From the NCBI GenBank assembly GCA_026184435.1, contig CP046447.1: a stretch of 64,000 nucleotides of DNA; one strand, 5' to 3'. Shown here piece after piece: positions 1 through 7,179 of this stretch. How positions within the stretch are numbered: the first letter of the stretch is position 1; each line of letters begins with the position of its first letter. The notes under the pieces are model-generated. The model did no database searches. It was given only the letters and a program-made list of their open reading frames with translations, and was not told the DNA's origin. The position numbers and the translations under genes are program-made. Source of the stretch: JAADFF01 sp013153035 (GTDB taxonomy: Bacteria; Coprothermobacterota; Coprothermobacteria; Coprothermobacterales; JAADFF01).

Positions 1-297
1 GAAAGCCTTGAGGGAGTAGACACAAAACCCCATGGTGCTTATTCTGTTGTTGCCCGTGATATTGTGCTGTATCTGCCCCTTGAAGGACTCTTGGATATTG
101 AGGCAGAGAAAAAGAGACTCCAGAAAAAACTTGCTCAGCTTGAGAAAGAGATATCTCGTAGAGCGAAGAAGCTTGCCAATGAAAACTTTGTGAAGAAGGC
201 CCCGGCAGAGGTTGTGGAGAAGGTAAAGGCAGAGCTTGAAGATCTCAGTAGTCAGAAAGAAAGGGTGCTTGAGCACCTGAAAGATTTAGAGGCATAA
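1..297 (+). CDS. valS: Valyl-tRNA synthetase, C-terminal fragment (cut by window edge)
   Basis: The reading frame is open from base 1 to the TAA at 295-297, so only the last 98 codons of the gene are here. Valyl-tRNA synthetase charges tRNA-Val in the cytoplasm. The visible part starts in the end of the anticodon-binding domain and runs into the C-terminal tRNA-binding coiled coil: a charged helix rich in Lys and Glu with the family signature LANENFVKKAPAEVVEKVK, then a second helix. This matches the usual end of bacterial ValS, so the gene is probably intact and simply extends upstream of the window. A hairpin terminator follows 4 bases after the stop and is shared with the convergent cobQ gene. 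Confidence 0.93.
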   Translation, partial: ESLEGVDTKPHGAYSVVARDIVLYLPLEGLLDIEAEKKRLQKKLAQLEKEISRRAKKLANENFVKKAPAEVVEKVKAELEDLSSQKERVLEHLKDLEA

Positions 298-301
298 GAA
301 A

Positions 302-326
302 GGGGAGCTTCGGGCTCCCCTTTTTA
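302..326. terminator. Bidirectional rho-independent terminator between valS and cobQ
   Basis: A 7-bp GC-rich stem, GGGGAGC (302-308) with GCTCCCC (314-320), has a TTCGG loop and is followed by five T on the plus strand. The T run overlaps the stop codon of cobQ on the other strand. Both convergent genes probably end here. Confidence 0.85.
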
Positions 327-1766
327 CATATTCAGATGCTTCCATATATCTTCTATGCGAGGTTTTACATCCTCCAGTATCCTATCTAGCTCTTCTATAG
401 GGTGTGTATATATAAAAGGCTTATCCTTATGCCCCTTTTCATTTCTTATCATGTTTAGAAAAGCCTCTGAAAATGCATTGTTGGCAAATAGCCCATGTAG
501 ATATGTACCTATGATACGGTCTTTGTAGTACCCATCTGGTTTGCCATTTAGCATGAGAAAAGGTGAGTCTGTTTCTGTTATACCGTGGTGTATTTCATAT
601 CCCAACACAGCTATACCACCTATGACGGGAATATTTTTCATAACATAGCCCTTGCTGAGTCTCAGTATTTTATCCTGTCTAAAGATGGTACTGCCGGGTA
701 TTAGTTCCAGTCCTTTATATGCACCGGGTTTGTCCTCAATACCCTCTTCATCTACAATGCTTTCTGTTAGCATCTGAAAGCCACCGCATATGCCTATGAT
801 ATATGCACCACTTTCCCATGCTTCCCTTATAGCCTTATCTATACCCATGCTTCTAACAAATCTCAGGTCTTCTACAACCTTTCTTGAGCCCGGTAGTATA
901 ACCACATCTGCATGTTCTATGTCCCTTATGTTTGTTGTAAATATGAGGTTGACATTGCCTATCAGTGGATCAAAATCATCATGATTGGCCATGTGGGGTG
1001 TTTGAATAACGGCTACAGTAATATCGTCTTGGTTGTGGGGTATATTTCTCTTCAGTGCATCCTCTTCGGGAAGATTGTGGTGAATATATGGTAAGACCAC
1101 TGTGGGTATACTATATCTACGGTAGAGGTAATCTATTCCCTCTTTTAGTAGACTTTCATCTCCCCTAAATTTATTGAGAACAAACACCTTAATGTGATTT
1201 CGCTCATCCGGAGATAACAGCTCCATTGTGCCTACAATCTGTGCAAAGCTACCACCCCTGTCTATATCGGCCACGAGTATTCCGTCGGCGTCTGTGTACA
1301 TAATGGGTCTCATATTGGTGATGTCATATTTTTTCAGGTTAATTTCTGCTGGCGAGCCGGCACCTTCTATAACAATGTAGTCGTGTGTTTTTATCAGTGT
1401 GTCAAGGTTTGCTTTTATAATCTCCCATAGTTTTTCGCGGTCTTTACTTACCCAATTTTTACTGTCTATACTGCCAGCAGGCTTACCGTTTATTATCATG
1501 TAAGACTCTGTAGGTGCCCCCGGTTTGAGAAGAATGGGATTGTATATAGGTGATGGAATAACCTCTGCTGCCAGGGCCTGATAGTATTGGGCAGAAGATA
1601 TCTCATAACCTTCTGGGGTCACCTTGGCATTAAGCGACATATTTTGCCCCTTAAATGGCACTACATCGAGATGAAGAAACTTTTTCATATATCGTATGAG
1701 CAGTAAAGACAGTGTTGTTTTGCCGGCACCACTCATGGTGCCCAGTACACCTATAGCCTTTTTCAT
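324..1766 (-). CDS. cobQ: Cobyric acid synthase (CobQ/CbiP)
   Basis: This enzyme amidates the b, d, e and g side chains of adenosylcobyrinic acid a,c-diamide with glutamine and ATP, late in cobalamin synthesis. The 480 residues have the expected two halves. The N-terminal ATP-binding part has a P-loop-like GTMSGAGKTT (about 9-18) and the family motif KGQNMSLNAKVT. The C-terminal class I glutamine amidotransferase has the nucleophile Cys near residue 327 (GICGGFQML) and the catalytic His near 424 (YLHGLF). Length fits the family. Its ATG overlaps the stop of the phosphoesterase upstream (ATGA), so it is the last gene of a translationally coupled trio. No other cobalamin gene lies in the window, so the rest of the pathway, or salvage of incomplete corrinoids, must be encoded elsewhere. 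Confidence 0.92.
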   Translation of the reverse strand: MKKAIGVLGTMSGAGKTTLSLLLIRYMKKFLHLDVVPFKGQNMSLNAKVTPEGYEISSAQYYQALAAEVIPSPIYNPILLKPGAPTESYMIINGKPAGSIDSKNWVSKDREKLWEIIKANLDTLIKTHDYIVIEGAGSPAEINLKKYDITNMRPIMYTDADGILVADIDRGGSFAQIVGTMELLSPDERNHIKVFVLNKFRGDESLLKEGIDYLYRRYSIPTVVLPYIHHNLPEEDALKRNIPHNQDDITVAVIQTPHMANHDDFDPLIGNVNLIFTTNIRDIEHADVVILPGSRKVVEDLRFVRSMGIDKAIREAWESGAYIIGICGGFQMLTESIVDEEGIEDKPGAYKGLELIPGSTIFRQDKILRLSKGYVMKNIPVIGGIAVLGYEIHHGITETDSPFLMLNGKPDGYYKDRIIGTYLHGLFANNAFSEAFLNMIRNEKGHKDKPFIYTHPIEELDRILEDVKPRIEDIWKHLNM

Positions 1767-2467
1767 GCGAACAGTCCCACCTGAACTTCTTCCAGTGTAT
1801 CGGCATCAATAAGTAAGGGTTTGCCGTGTATAGGTAGTGCCACATTGTATATGAGGAATGGATTTTCTGTTTTCCATACCCGGGCATGGTGACTATGTCC
1901 GTGAATGGTAATAGTAGGGGGATTGTCTCTGAGGGCATCACACAGCCGCATGCTTGTTAACCCACCCTTATCGTGGGTTTCTTCAATGGTGTTTCCACAT
2001 ACACCATAGTGGCTCAACAGTATTGTGTATGGTGTTTTGGCCTCTTTTACAGCCTGCTTTATCCACTCTATGCGCTTTTCATACCGCTCCTGTATGTCAG
2101 GTATATTTCTCATTTGCCAGCTTGTAGGTCTATCGAGTACACCTTCTGTGCCTATGATGGTGAAGTTCCCTAGAGTGTATGTTTCATCTTCTAAAAAGAT
2201 AATATCAGGAAGAGCTTCCGGCAGGTGTTTTCTTACAAGTTCCTTGTCGGCATTGCCCCACACGGCGATGACAAGAGATGGCTTCCACACATGCATCATC
2301 TTTTCATACCACTCTATAAAAGGTTGGTAGACGGCCTTCTTGGTAAGGTCCCCGGCAATAAAAAGCACATCAATCTTTGGCAGTGGTAGTGTGAGCATGT
2401 GATAGGCATCACGGGCATACATAGGAATATGTATGTCCGATGTAAAGGCAAATATCACCTTTCTCAC
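1763..2467 (-). CDS. Calcineurin-like metallophosphoesterase
   Basis: A 234-residue cytoplasmic metallophosphoesterase; the substrate is unknown. The five family blocks are readable: DIH (about 10-12), GD (39-40, AGDLT), GNADK near residue 70, SHYG near 150 and GHSHH near 190, which together bind a two-metal centre. The start is a GTG overlapping the TGA stop of the upstream 94-aa gene (GTGA), and its own stop overlaps the start of cobQ, so it is the middle gene of a coupled operon. Linkage to cobQ could suggest a corrinoid- or nucleotide-loop-related phosphatase, but that is only inference from position. Confidence 0.82.
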   Translation of the reverse strand: MRKVIFAFTSDIHIPMYARDAYHMLTLPLPKIDVLFIAGDLTKKAVYQPFIEWYEKMMHVWKPSLVIAVWGNADKELVRKHLPEALPDIIFLEDETYTLGNFTIIGTEGVLDRPTSWQMRNIPDIQERYEKRIEWIKQAVKEAKTPYTILLSHYGVCGNTIEETHDKGGLTSMRLCDALRDNPPTITIHGHSHHARVWKTENPFLIYNVALPIHGKPLLIDADTLEEVQVGLFA

Positions 2468-2748
2468 CTCTGTCCCATTTCTTTAACAACCTCATTAAGA
2501 TGTTTCATGATTGTGTCTTCTATGATGGATACCGTATCTTCATCTGTTGCCGTTACATCTATGTCTATTTTGCCATCAAGAATATCTGCCACAACACGGC
2601 GTGCTGTTTCATAGCCTATGGCTTTAGCAAATTCTAAATCTTCTTCACTATTCCTGTCGAGCTGAAAATAGCTGATAACGCCCTCTTCACACACATCGGC
2701 TACCTTTGCTCCAAACTCTACAAGGTCAAGTATGTATTCCTTTTCCAT
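2464..2748 (-). CDS. Small acidic protein of unknown function, 94 aa
   Basis: I do not recognise this protein. The start was set at the ATG at 2746-2748 rather than 19 codons upstream, because a strong AAGGAGG ribosome site lies 8 bases before it. The 94 residues are acidic, soluble and predicted largely helical, with no membrane segment and no metal motif apart from one Cys near the N terminus (DVCEEG). It is the first gene of a coupled trio with the phosphoesterase and cobQ and diverges from iorA across about 105 bases. The position suggests an accessory or regulatory role for the operon, but nothing in the sequence proves it. Confidence 0.72.
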   Translation of the reverse strand: MEKEYILDLVEFGAKVADVCEEGVISYFQLDRNSEEDLEFAKAIGYETARRVVADILDGKIDIDVTATDEDTVSIIEDTIMKHLNEVVKEMGQR

Positions 2749-2781
2749 CGCATATACCTCCTTTATATTCAATGTTTTTAT

Positions 2782-2794
2782 GCATAGCCTATGC
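2782..2794. promoter_or_regulatory. Palindrome in the divergent 2464-2748 gene/iorA control region
   Basis: A perfect 6-1-6 inverted repeat, GCATAG-C-CTATGC, lies in the 105-base gap between two divergent operons. It is just upstream of a possible plus-strand -10 (TACAAT at 2801-2806), and on the minus strand it falls in the spacer of a possible TTGTAT/CATAAA promoter. Placement suits an operator serving both directions. No regulator is identified. Confidence 0.4.
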
Positions 2795-2853
2795 TTATGA
2801 TACAATGAAAGTGTAGGTTATTCCTCATATTTAGGGAAGGGAGGGATGTTCTC

Positions 2854-4821
2854 TTGGCCCGCATAGGCACAATCCTCGGTGAGCCCGGGGAAAGACTTCT
2901 TTTAATGGGTAATGAGGCCATTGCCCGTGGTGTTCTTGAGGCCGATGCTGCCGTTGCCAGCACATATCCCGGTACTCCATCATCTGAAATTCTTATGGTT
3001 CTTTCAGAGGTAGCTCCCAAAGTTGGACTTTATGCTGAATATTCTACCAATGAAAAGGTTGCATTTGAGGTGGCTCTTGCCGCATCGTGGAATGGACTCA
3101 GGTCTGTTGTCACCATGAAGCATGTTGGTCTCAATGTTGCAGCAGATTCCTTTATGTCTGCTGCGTATCAGGGAACAAAGGGCGGTATGGTTGTAGTGAC
3201 CGCCGACGACCCCAGCATGTGGTCTTCTCAAAATGAGCAAGACAACCGCATGTATGCCATGTTTGCCAATGTTCCTGTGCTTGATCCTATGGATCCACAG
3301 GAAGCCCTTGAGATGACAAAGTATGCTTTCCAGCTTTCTGAAGAGGTCGGTTCTCTTGTTATGCTTCGTCCTACAACAAGGGTCAGTCATACAAGGGCAG
3401 ATGTTAAGATTGGTGATCTTCCGGAGAACAAGAAAAATGCCGTAAGACTCTGGGGACACTTCGAGAAAAATCCAGAGAAATATGTTGTACTTCCATCTCG
3501 TGCCAGAAGAATGCATCCAGAGGTTCTTGAGCGTATAGAAAAGGCAAGAGAAATTCTGGAAAATGCACCATTCAACTGGGAAGAGGGTAGTGGAGAGATA
3601 GGTATTATTGTATCTGGTATCTCCTATGTCTATCTGAAAGAAGCCCTTCACAAGCTTGGTATCGAAGATAAGGTTTCTATACTCAAGATAGGTACACCAT
3701 TCCCTCTACCACTAAAGAAAGTGGAAAGCTTCCTCAGAAAGTTTGAGGGAGGAAAAGTGCTTGTTATTGAAGAGCTTGAGCCTATTGTTGAAAACCAGAT
3801 TAAAGTTCTTGTGTACGATAAGGGTATTAATGTGGAGATACACGGCAAAGACTACATTCCTCGTATCTATGAGATGACAACACGCCGTATTATAGAGGCT
3901 CTTGAGAAGTATCTCGGTATGAAGCATGATGTAGACTTTGCTGCCATTGATGAGCATTTTAAAAAGGTATCTGAAAAATTGCCACCAAGACCACCGACAC
4001 TCTGTCCTGCATGTCCGCATAGAAACACATTCTATGCTATTAAGCGAAATGCCAAAGGTAAAGGTATTTATACAGGTGATATTGGCTGTTATTCTCTTGG
4101 TGCGTTGAAACCTCTTGAGACAATGGATACTATTGTTTCTATGGGTGCATCTATAGGTCTTGGTACCGGTATGGCACATGCTCAGAAAGATAAGAGAGTT
4201 TATGCCATCATTGGTGATTCTACATTCTTCCACACAGGTCTATCTGCCCTTGCCAATGCCGTATATAATAAAGCACCCATGACAGTGGTTGTGCTTGATA
4301 ACCGTATTACTGCTATGACAGGTCATCAGCCTGATCCCTCTACAGGACTGACTGCTACAATGGAGCCCACCAAGTTTATTGATATAGCCGAGATTGCTAA
4401 GGCTATGGGTGCAGATTATGTTGCTGTTGTGGATTCTTATGATATTCCAGAGCTTCTCAAGGTGCTTGAAGAGGCAGATAAACATCAGGTATCTGTTGTT
4501 GTTTCTAGACAACCATGTTCTCTTCTCAGGACTCGTATTCAGAGGAAGAAAGGCGAGTCTTGGCCACTTTATCAGGTTGATCCTGATAAGTGTACCGGTT
4601 GCAAGGTCTGTATTAATGCCCATGGTTGTCCGGCTATTTCCTTTGATAAGGAAAAGAATGTGGCAGTGATAGACGAAGTTATGTGTTGGGGATGCTCTGG
4701 CTGTGCTCAGGTATGTCCATTTGATGCCATTTATGAAAAACTGCCCGATGGTGGCAGAAAGTATGATGTCCTTGATGAAGAGAACAAGAGGAGGTGGCAG
4801 CAGTGGAATTCAATGTTGTAA
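2854..4821 (+). CDS. iorA: Indolepyruvate:ferredoxin oxidoreductase, alpha subunit
   Basis: The alpha subunit of an oxygen-sensitive enzyme that oxidatively decarboxylates arylpyruvates from aromatic amino acids to aryl-acetyl-CoA, reducing ferredoxin. The 655 residues show an N-terminal pyrimidine-binding domain (GNEAIARGVLEA...YPGTPSSE), a thiamine-diphosphate domain with CPACPHRNTFYA, GDIGCYSLG and the GDSTFFHTG...VVLDN Mg/TPP motif, and a C-terminal two-cluster ferredoxin domain (about 580-635) with CTGCKVC and CWGCSGCAQVCP. The start is TTG: a GAGGG ribosome site precedes it, and the nearby ATG at 2846 is out of frame. iorB overlaps its end. With glutamate dehydrogenase and acetate kinase elsewhere in the window, this supports amino-acid fermentation. 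Confidence 0.95.
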   Translation: MARIGTILGEPGERLLLMGNEAIARGVLEADAAVASTYPGTPSSEILMVLSEVAPKVGLYAEYSTNEKVAFEVALAASWNGLRSVVTMKHVGLNVAADSFMSAAYQGTKGGMVVVTADDPSMWSSQNEQDNRMYAMFANVPVLDPMDPQEALEMTKYAFQLSEEVGSLVMLRPTTRVSHTRADVKIGDLPENKKNAVRLWGHFEKNPEKYVVLPSRARRMHPEVLERIEKAREILENAPFNWEEGSGEIGIIVSGISYVYLKEALHKLGIEDKVSILKIGTPFPLPLKKVESFLRKFEGGKVLVIEELEPIVENQIKVLVYDKGINVEIHGKDYIPRIYEMTTRRIIEALEKYLGMKHDVDFAAIDEHFKKVSEKLPPRPPTLCPACPHRNTFYAIKRNAKGKGIYTGDIGCYSLGALKPLETMDTIVSMGASIGLGTGMAHAQKDKRVYAIIGDSTFFHTGLSALANAVYNKAPMTVVVLDNRITAMTGHQPDPSTGLTATMEPTKFIDIAEIAKAMGADYVAVVDSYDIPELLKVLEEADKHQVSVVVSRQPCSLLRTRIQRKKGESWPLYQVDPDKCTGCKVCINAHGCPAISFDKEKNVAVIDEVMCWGCSGCAQVCPFDAIYEKLPDGGRKYDVLDEENKRRWQQWNSML

Positions 4822-5399
4822 TATCTGGTGTAGGTGGTCAGGGTATTCTCACAGCTGAGCATCTCCTTGCCCAGACTGCTCTGAGAAAGGGATACAAGGT
4901 TAGAGCCGGAGAGATTCATGGTCTTGCCCAGAGATTTGGCAGTGTTGTAGCCTTTGTAAGATTTGGTGAGACTGTTTATGGCGGTAGTGTACCTGATGGT
5001 ATGGGAGATCTTATTCTTGGGTTTGAGCCAGTAGAGACTATGAGATATATCAACTTTGTTAAAGATGGCGGTGTTGCCATTGTCAATACAAAGAAAATTC
5101 CACCTGTACAGGTTTCTATGGGGCTTTATGAATATCCATCGTGGGATGAAATTAAGTCTTGGCTTTCTGAGAGAAATATCAAACTTATAGGTATTCCAGC
5201 TGAGGATTTAGCATTAAAGGCTGGTAGTGCTCTTGCTGTTAATACTGTCATGGTTGGTGCCGCTATTAAGCTTGGCCTTTTGCCATTTGAGCCTGAGGAT
5301 ATCAAAGATACTATTAAGGAAATATTCCCAGCGAAACTCCACGATCTGAACTTCAAGGCATTTGACCTTGGCTACGAGGCAGAGCCTGAAATTGCATAA
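4803..5399 (+). CDS. iorB: Indolepyruvate:ferredoxin oxidoreductase, beta subunit
   Basis: The gamma-domain-like subunit that completes the IorAB enzyme and helps form the TPP/CoA site. The 198 residues begin with the family signature VVISGVGGQGILTAEHLLAQ and contain GEIHGLAQRFG and VRFGETVYGGSVPDG. I chose the GTG at 4803: AAGAGGAGG at 4786-4794 is 8 bases before it, whereas the in-frame GTG at 4794 overlaps that ribosome site. The gene overlaps iorA by 19 bases, so the two are coupled. A strong hairpin terminator follows about 30 bases after the stop. Confidence 0.94.
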   Translation: MEFNVVISGVGGQGILTAEHLLAQTALRKGYKVRAGEIHGLAQRFGSVVAFVRFGETVYGGSVPDGMGDLILGFEPVETMRYINFVKDGGVAIVNTKKIPPVQVSMGLYEYPSWDEIKSWLSERNIKLIGIPAEDLALKAGSALAVNTVMVGAAIKLGLLPFEPEDIKDTIKEIFPAKLHDLNFKAFDLGYEAEPEIA

Positions 5400-5426
5400 A
5401 TGGTTAATAGTAGTAAATAAGTGTAG

Positions 5427-5473
5427 ATAAGCAAAGAAGGGGACCATTCAGAGGTCCCCTTCTTTGCTTATTA
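5427..5473. terminator. Bidirectional terminator between iorB and the minus-strand surface genes
   Basis: An uninterrupted stem of about 19 bp (5427-5445 with 5453-5471), GC-rich at the tip and AT-rich at the base, has a 7-base loop. The A/T-rich base serves as the uridine tract in both directions. It sits exactly between two convergent stop codons. Confidence 0.88.
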
Positions 5474-7129
5474 AGGAATAATTCTTACCCCGTCTGGTGG
5501 TATCCACTTCACAGTGCTACCCATTGTCTCAGATATGAATCTGATTGGTACGAATGTTCGGTTTTCGTATATGAGGGGTTTAGCCGAAAGTGTAATATTC
5601 TTTCCATTGACGGATGCTACTTGAGAACCTTCATATACTGTCATAGTAATACTTTCCCCTGTGGGTTTTCTTACACTGAAAGATGTTTTACTGGTTAGTG
5701 CATCTTTCATGTAGAGCTTTATTATTTTACCTCCTCCTGTTATGGTGACAATACGGTTTTGTTTATCCCAGTCTACTTTGTACCCAAGTCCTTCTGCTAC
5801 AAATCTTATAGGTACAAGGCTTCTACTATATCTTGGGTCTATAAATGGAAATACCCCTTTGTCCATATGAGAGACTTTACTTCCCTTGAGATAACTGCTA
5901 TTCCATATTCTTAGTGTAATGGCATTGTTGTATGGAAATGTAGGCTCTATAATCTTCCCATCTTCATCCATACCCGATACATTGCCGTACACAATTTTGC
6001 CGGTATATGTCCAACCTGCTGTGAATAAAATATCATATGGTGATGAAGATATGGCCCAAAGTTCTTCTTTTGTGGAAGAACCTCCCCATGCCTTTTCATA
6101 TCTTACTTTGCCATATTCTGTTAAGGAAGCTATATAAAAATCCTCACTACCTGAATATCCCTTTATCTCTTTGCTGGTGGTGTATCCAACAGCAACAGGT
6201 CCTAAAAATGTTGTTGTGATATCAAATAGCTCATCATCTGCAAGGCCTCCCAGCGGTTTTATCCATTTCAGCTTTCCGTCGTATGTCAGTGCTGCAACAA
6301 GACCATCAGACGATATACCATCTTTTCCGTGAAATCCCTTTATATCTCCTGAGAATGTTGTACCGGCTATGTACAGTCCTGTGCTATCACCTGTTATACC
6401 ATAACCGTAATCGTAGTCCTTTCCGCCAAGTGTTTTTTTCCATATAATATTGCCCTCTTTGTCAAGTTTCATGACCAGTATGTCTGTAAGAAATTCGGAA
6501 GAGGTGCTACCAATAATGTATATATATCCATCTTTTACAAATATGTCACTAAGCTCGGTACTATCACCTACATGTATGCATTCAGACCATGAAAGATTTC
6601 CACTTGTGTCAAACATGGACACAAATCCTTCTCCATCTTCCCCGCATGTAAATGTGCCAGAGGTAGAGTTTGTGTTACCTATAACGACAAGATTATCATC
6701 GAGGTAATCGATACCACGAGGCTCATCTGTGCCATTGCCACCAAATGTTTTGAGAAATATTGTTTTTCCTGTTTTTACATCTATTTTGGCAAGAAAAACA
6801 TCACTGGCGTTGTATCCATCGTCTACCGCACCTGTGGTATATATGTAGCCGCTATGTTCTATTGAGGCAATGCCTATAGCGCCACTATCGGGTAGTAGTG
6901 TTTTACTAAGTATCTTTTTGCCTAAGAGAGTCCAAACATCTATCTGAGGGTACTGACTCATGCTATAGCCTGTTGCTATGACATAGCCATCGCTGTAGCT
7001 TATAGATAAATAGGCATCGTCTCCGCTTTCATCATATGTAAAATTCCACAGTGATGATGCTTGAGAGATTGGCATGGATATAAGGGTTGTTATTGCCAAG
7101 AGTATAGCAACATATCGTATAACTTTCAT
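5471..7129 (-). CDS. Secreted propeller-like protein with C-terminal copper-amine-oxidase-N-type stalk repeats
   Basis: A predicted exported protein of 552 residues. The start at 7129 gives a clean signal peptide (basic MKVIRYV, then a hydrophobic stretch ending near SQA) and has GGAGG 8 bases upstream; the longer frame start is unlikely. Residues about 30-400 are repeated units of the type GYGITGDSTGLYIAGTT with alternating Gly/Asp turns, typical of a beta-propeller. The C terminus carries two half-repeats containing VPIRFVAEGLGYKVDW and VPIRFISETMG, the hallmark of the copper amine oxidase N-terminal (stalk) domain common in cell-surface proteins of clostridia and relatives. The gene follows a giant prepilin-like gene by 50 bases on the same strand, suggesting a shared surface function. 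No catalytic residue is recognised. Confidence 0.78.
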   Translation of the reverse strand: MKVIRYVAILLAITTLISMPISQASSLWNFTYDESGDDAYLSISYSDGYVIATGYSMSQYPQIDVWTLLGKKILSKTLLPDSGAIGIASIEHSGYIYTTGAVDDGYNASDVFLAKIDVKTGKTIFLKTFGGNGTDEPRGIDYLDDNLVVIGNTNSTSGTFTCGEDGEGFVSMFDTSGNLSWSECIHVGDSTELSDIFVKDGYIYIIGSTSSEFLTDILVMKLDKEGNIIWKKTLGGKDYDYGYGITGDSTGLYIAGTTFSGDIKGFHGKDGISSDGLVAALTYDGKLKWIKPLGGLADDELFDITTTFLGPVAVGYTTSKEIKGYSGSEDFYIASLTEYGKVRYEKAWGGSSTKEELWAISSSPYDILFTAGWTYTGKIVYGNVSGMDEDGKIIEPTFPYNNAITLRIWNSSYLKGSKVSHMDKGVFPFIDPRYSRSLVPIRFVAEGLGYKVDWDKQNRIVTITGGGKIIKLYMKDALTSKTSFSVRKPTGESITMTVYEGSQVASVNGKNITLSAKPLIYENRTFVPIRFISETMGSTVKWIPPDGVRIIP

Positions 7130-7179
7130 ACTACCACCTCCAAGTATATATACGCACAAAACCATGTATTTGTGACACT

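Noticed and set aside
1..297. Truncated valS as a pseudogene
   Set aside because: The frame runs cleanly from the window edge, so it is cut by the window, not broken.
3004..3651. 215-codon open frame antisense to iorA
   Set aside because: Opposite a clear TPP enzyme and without a ribosome site.
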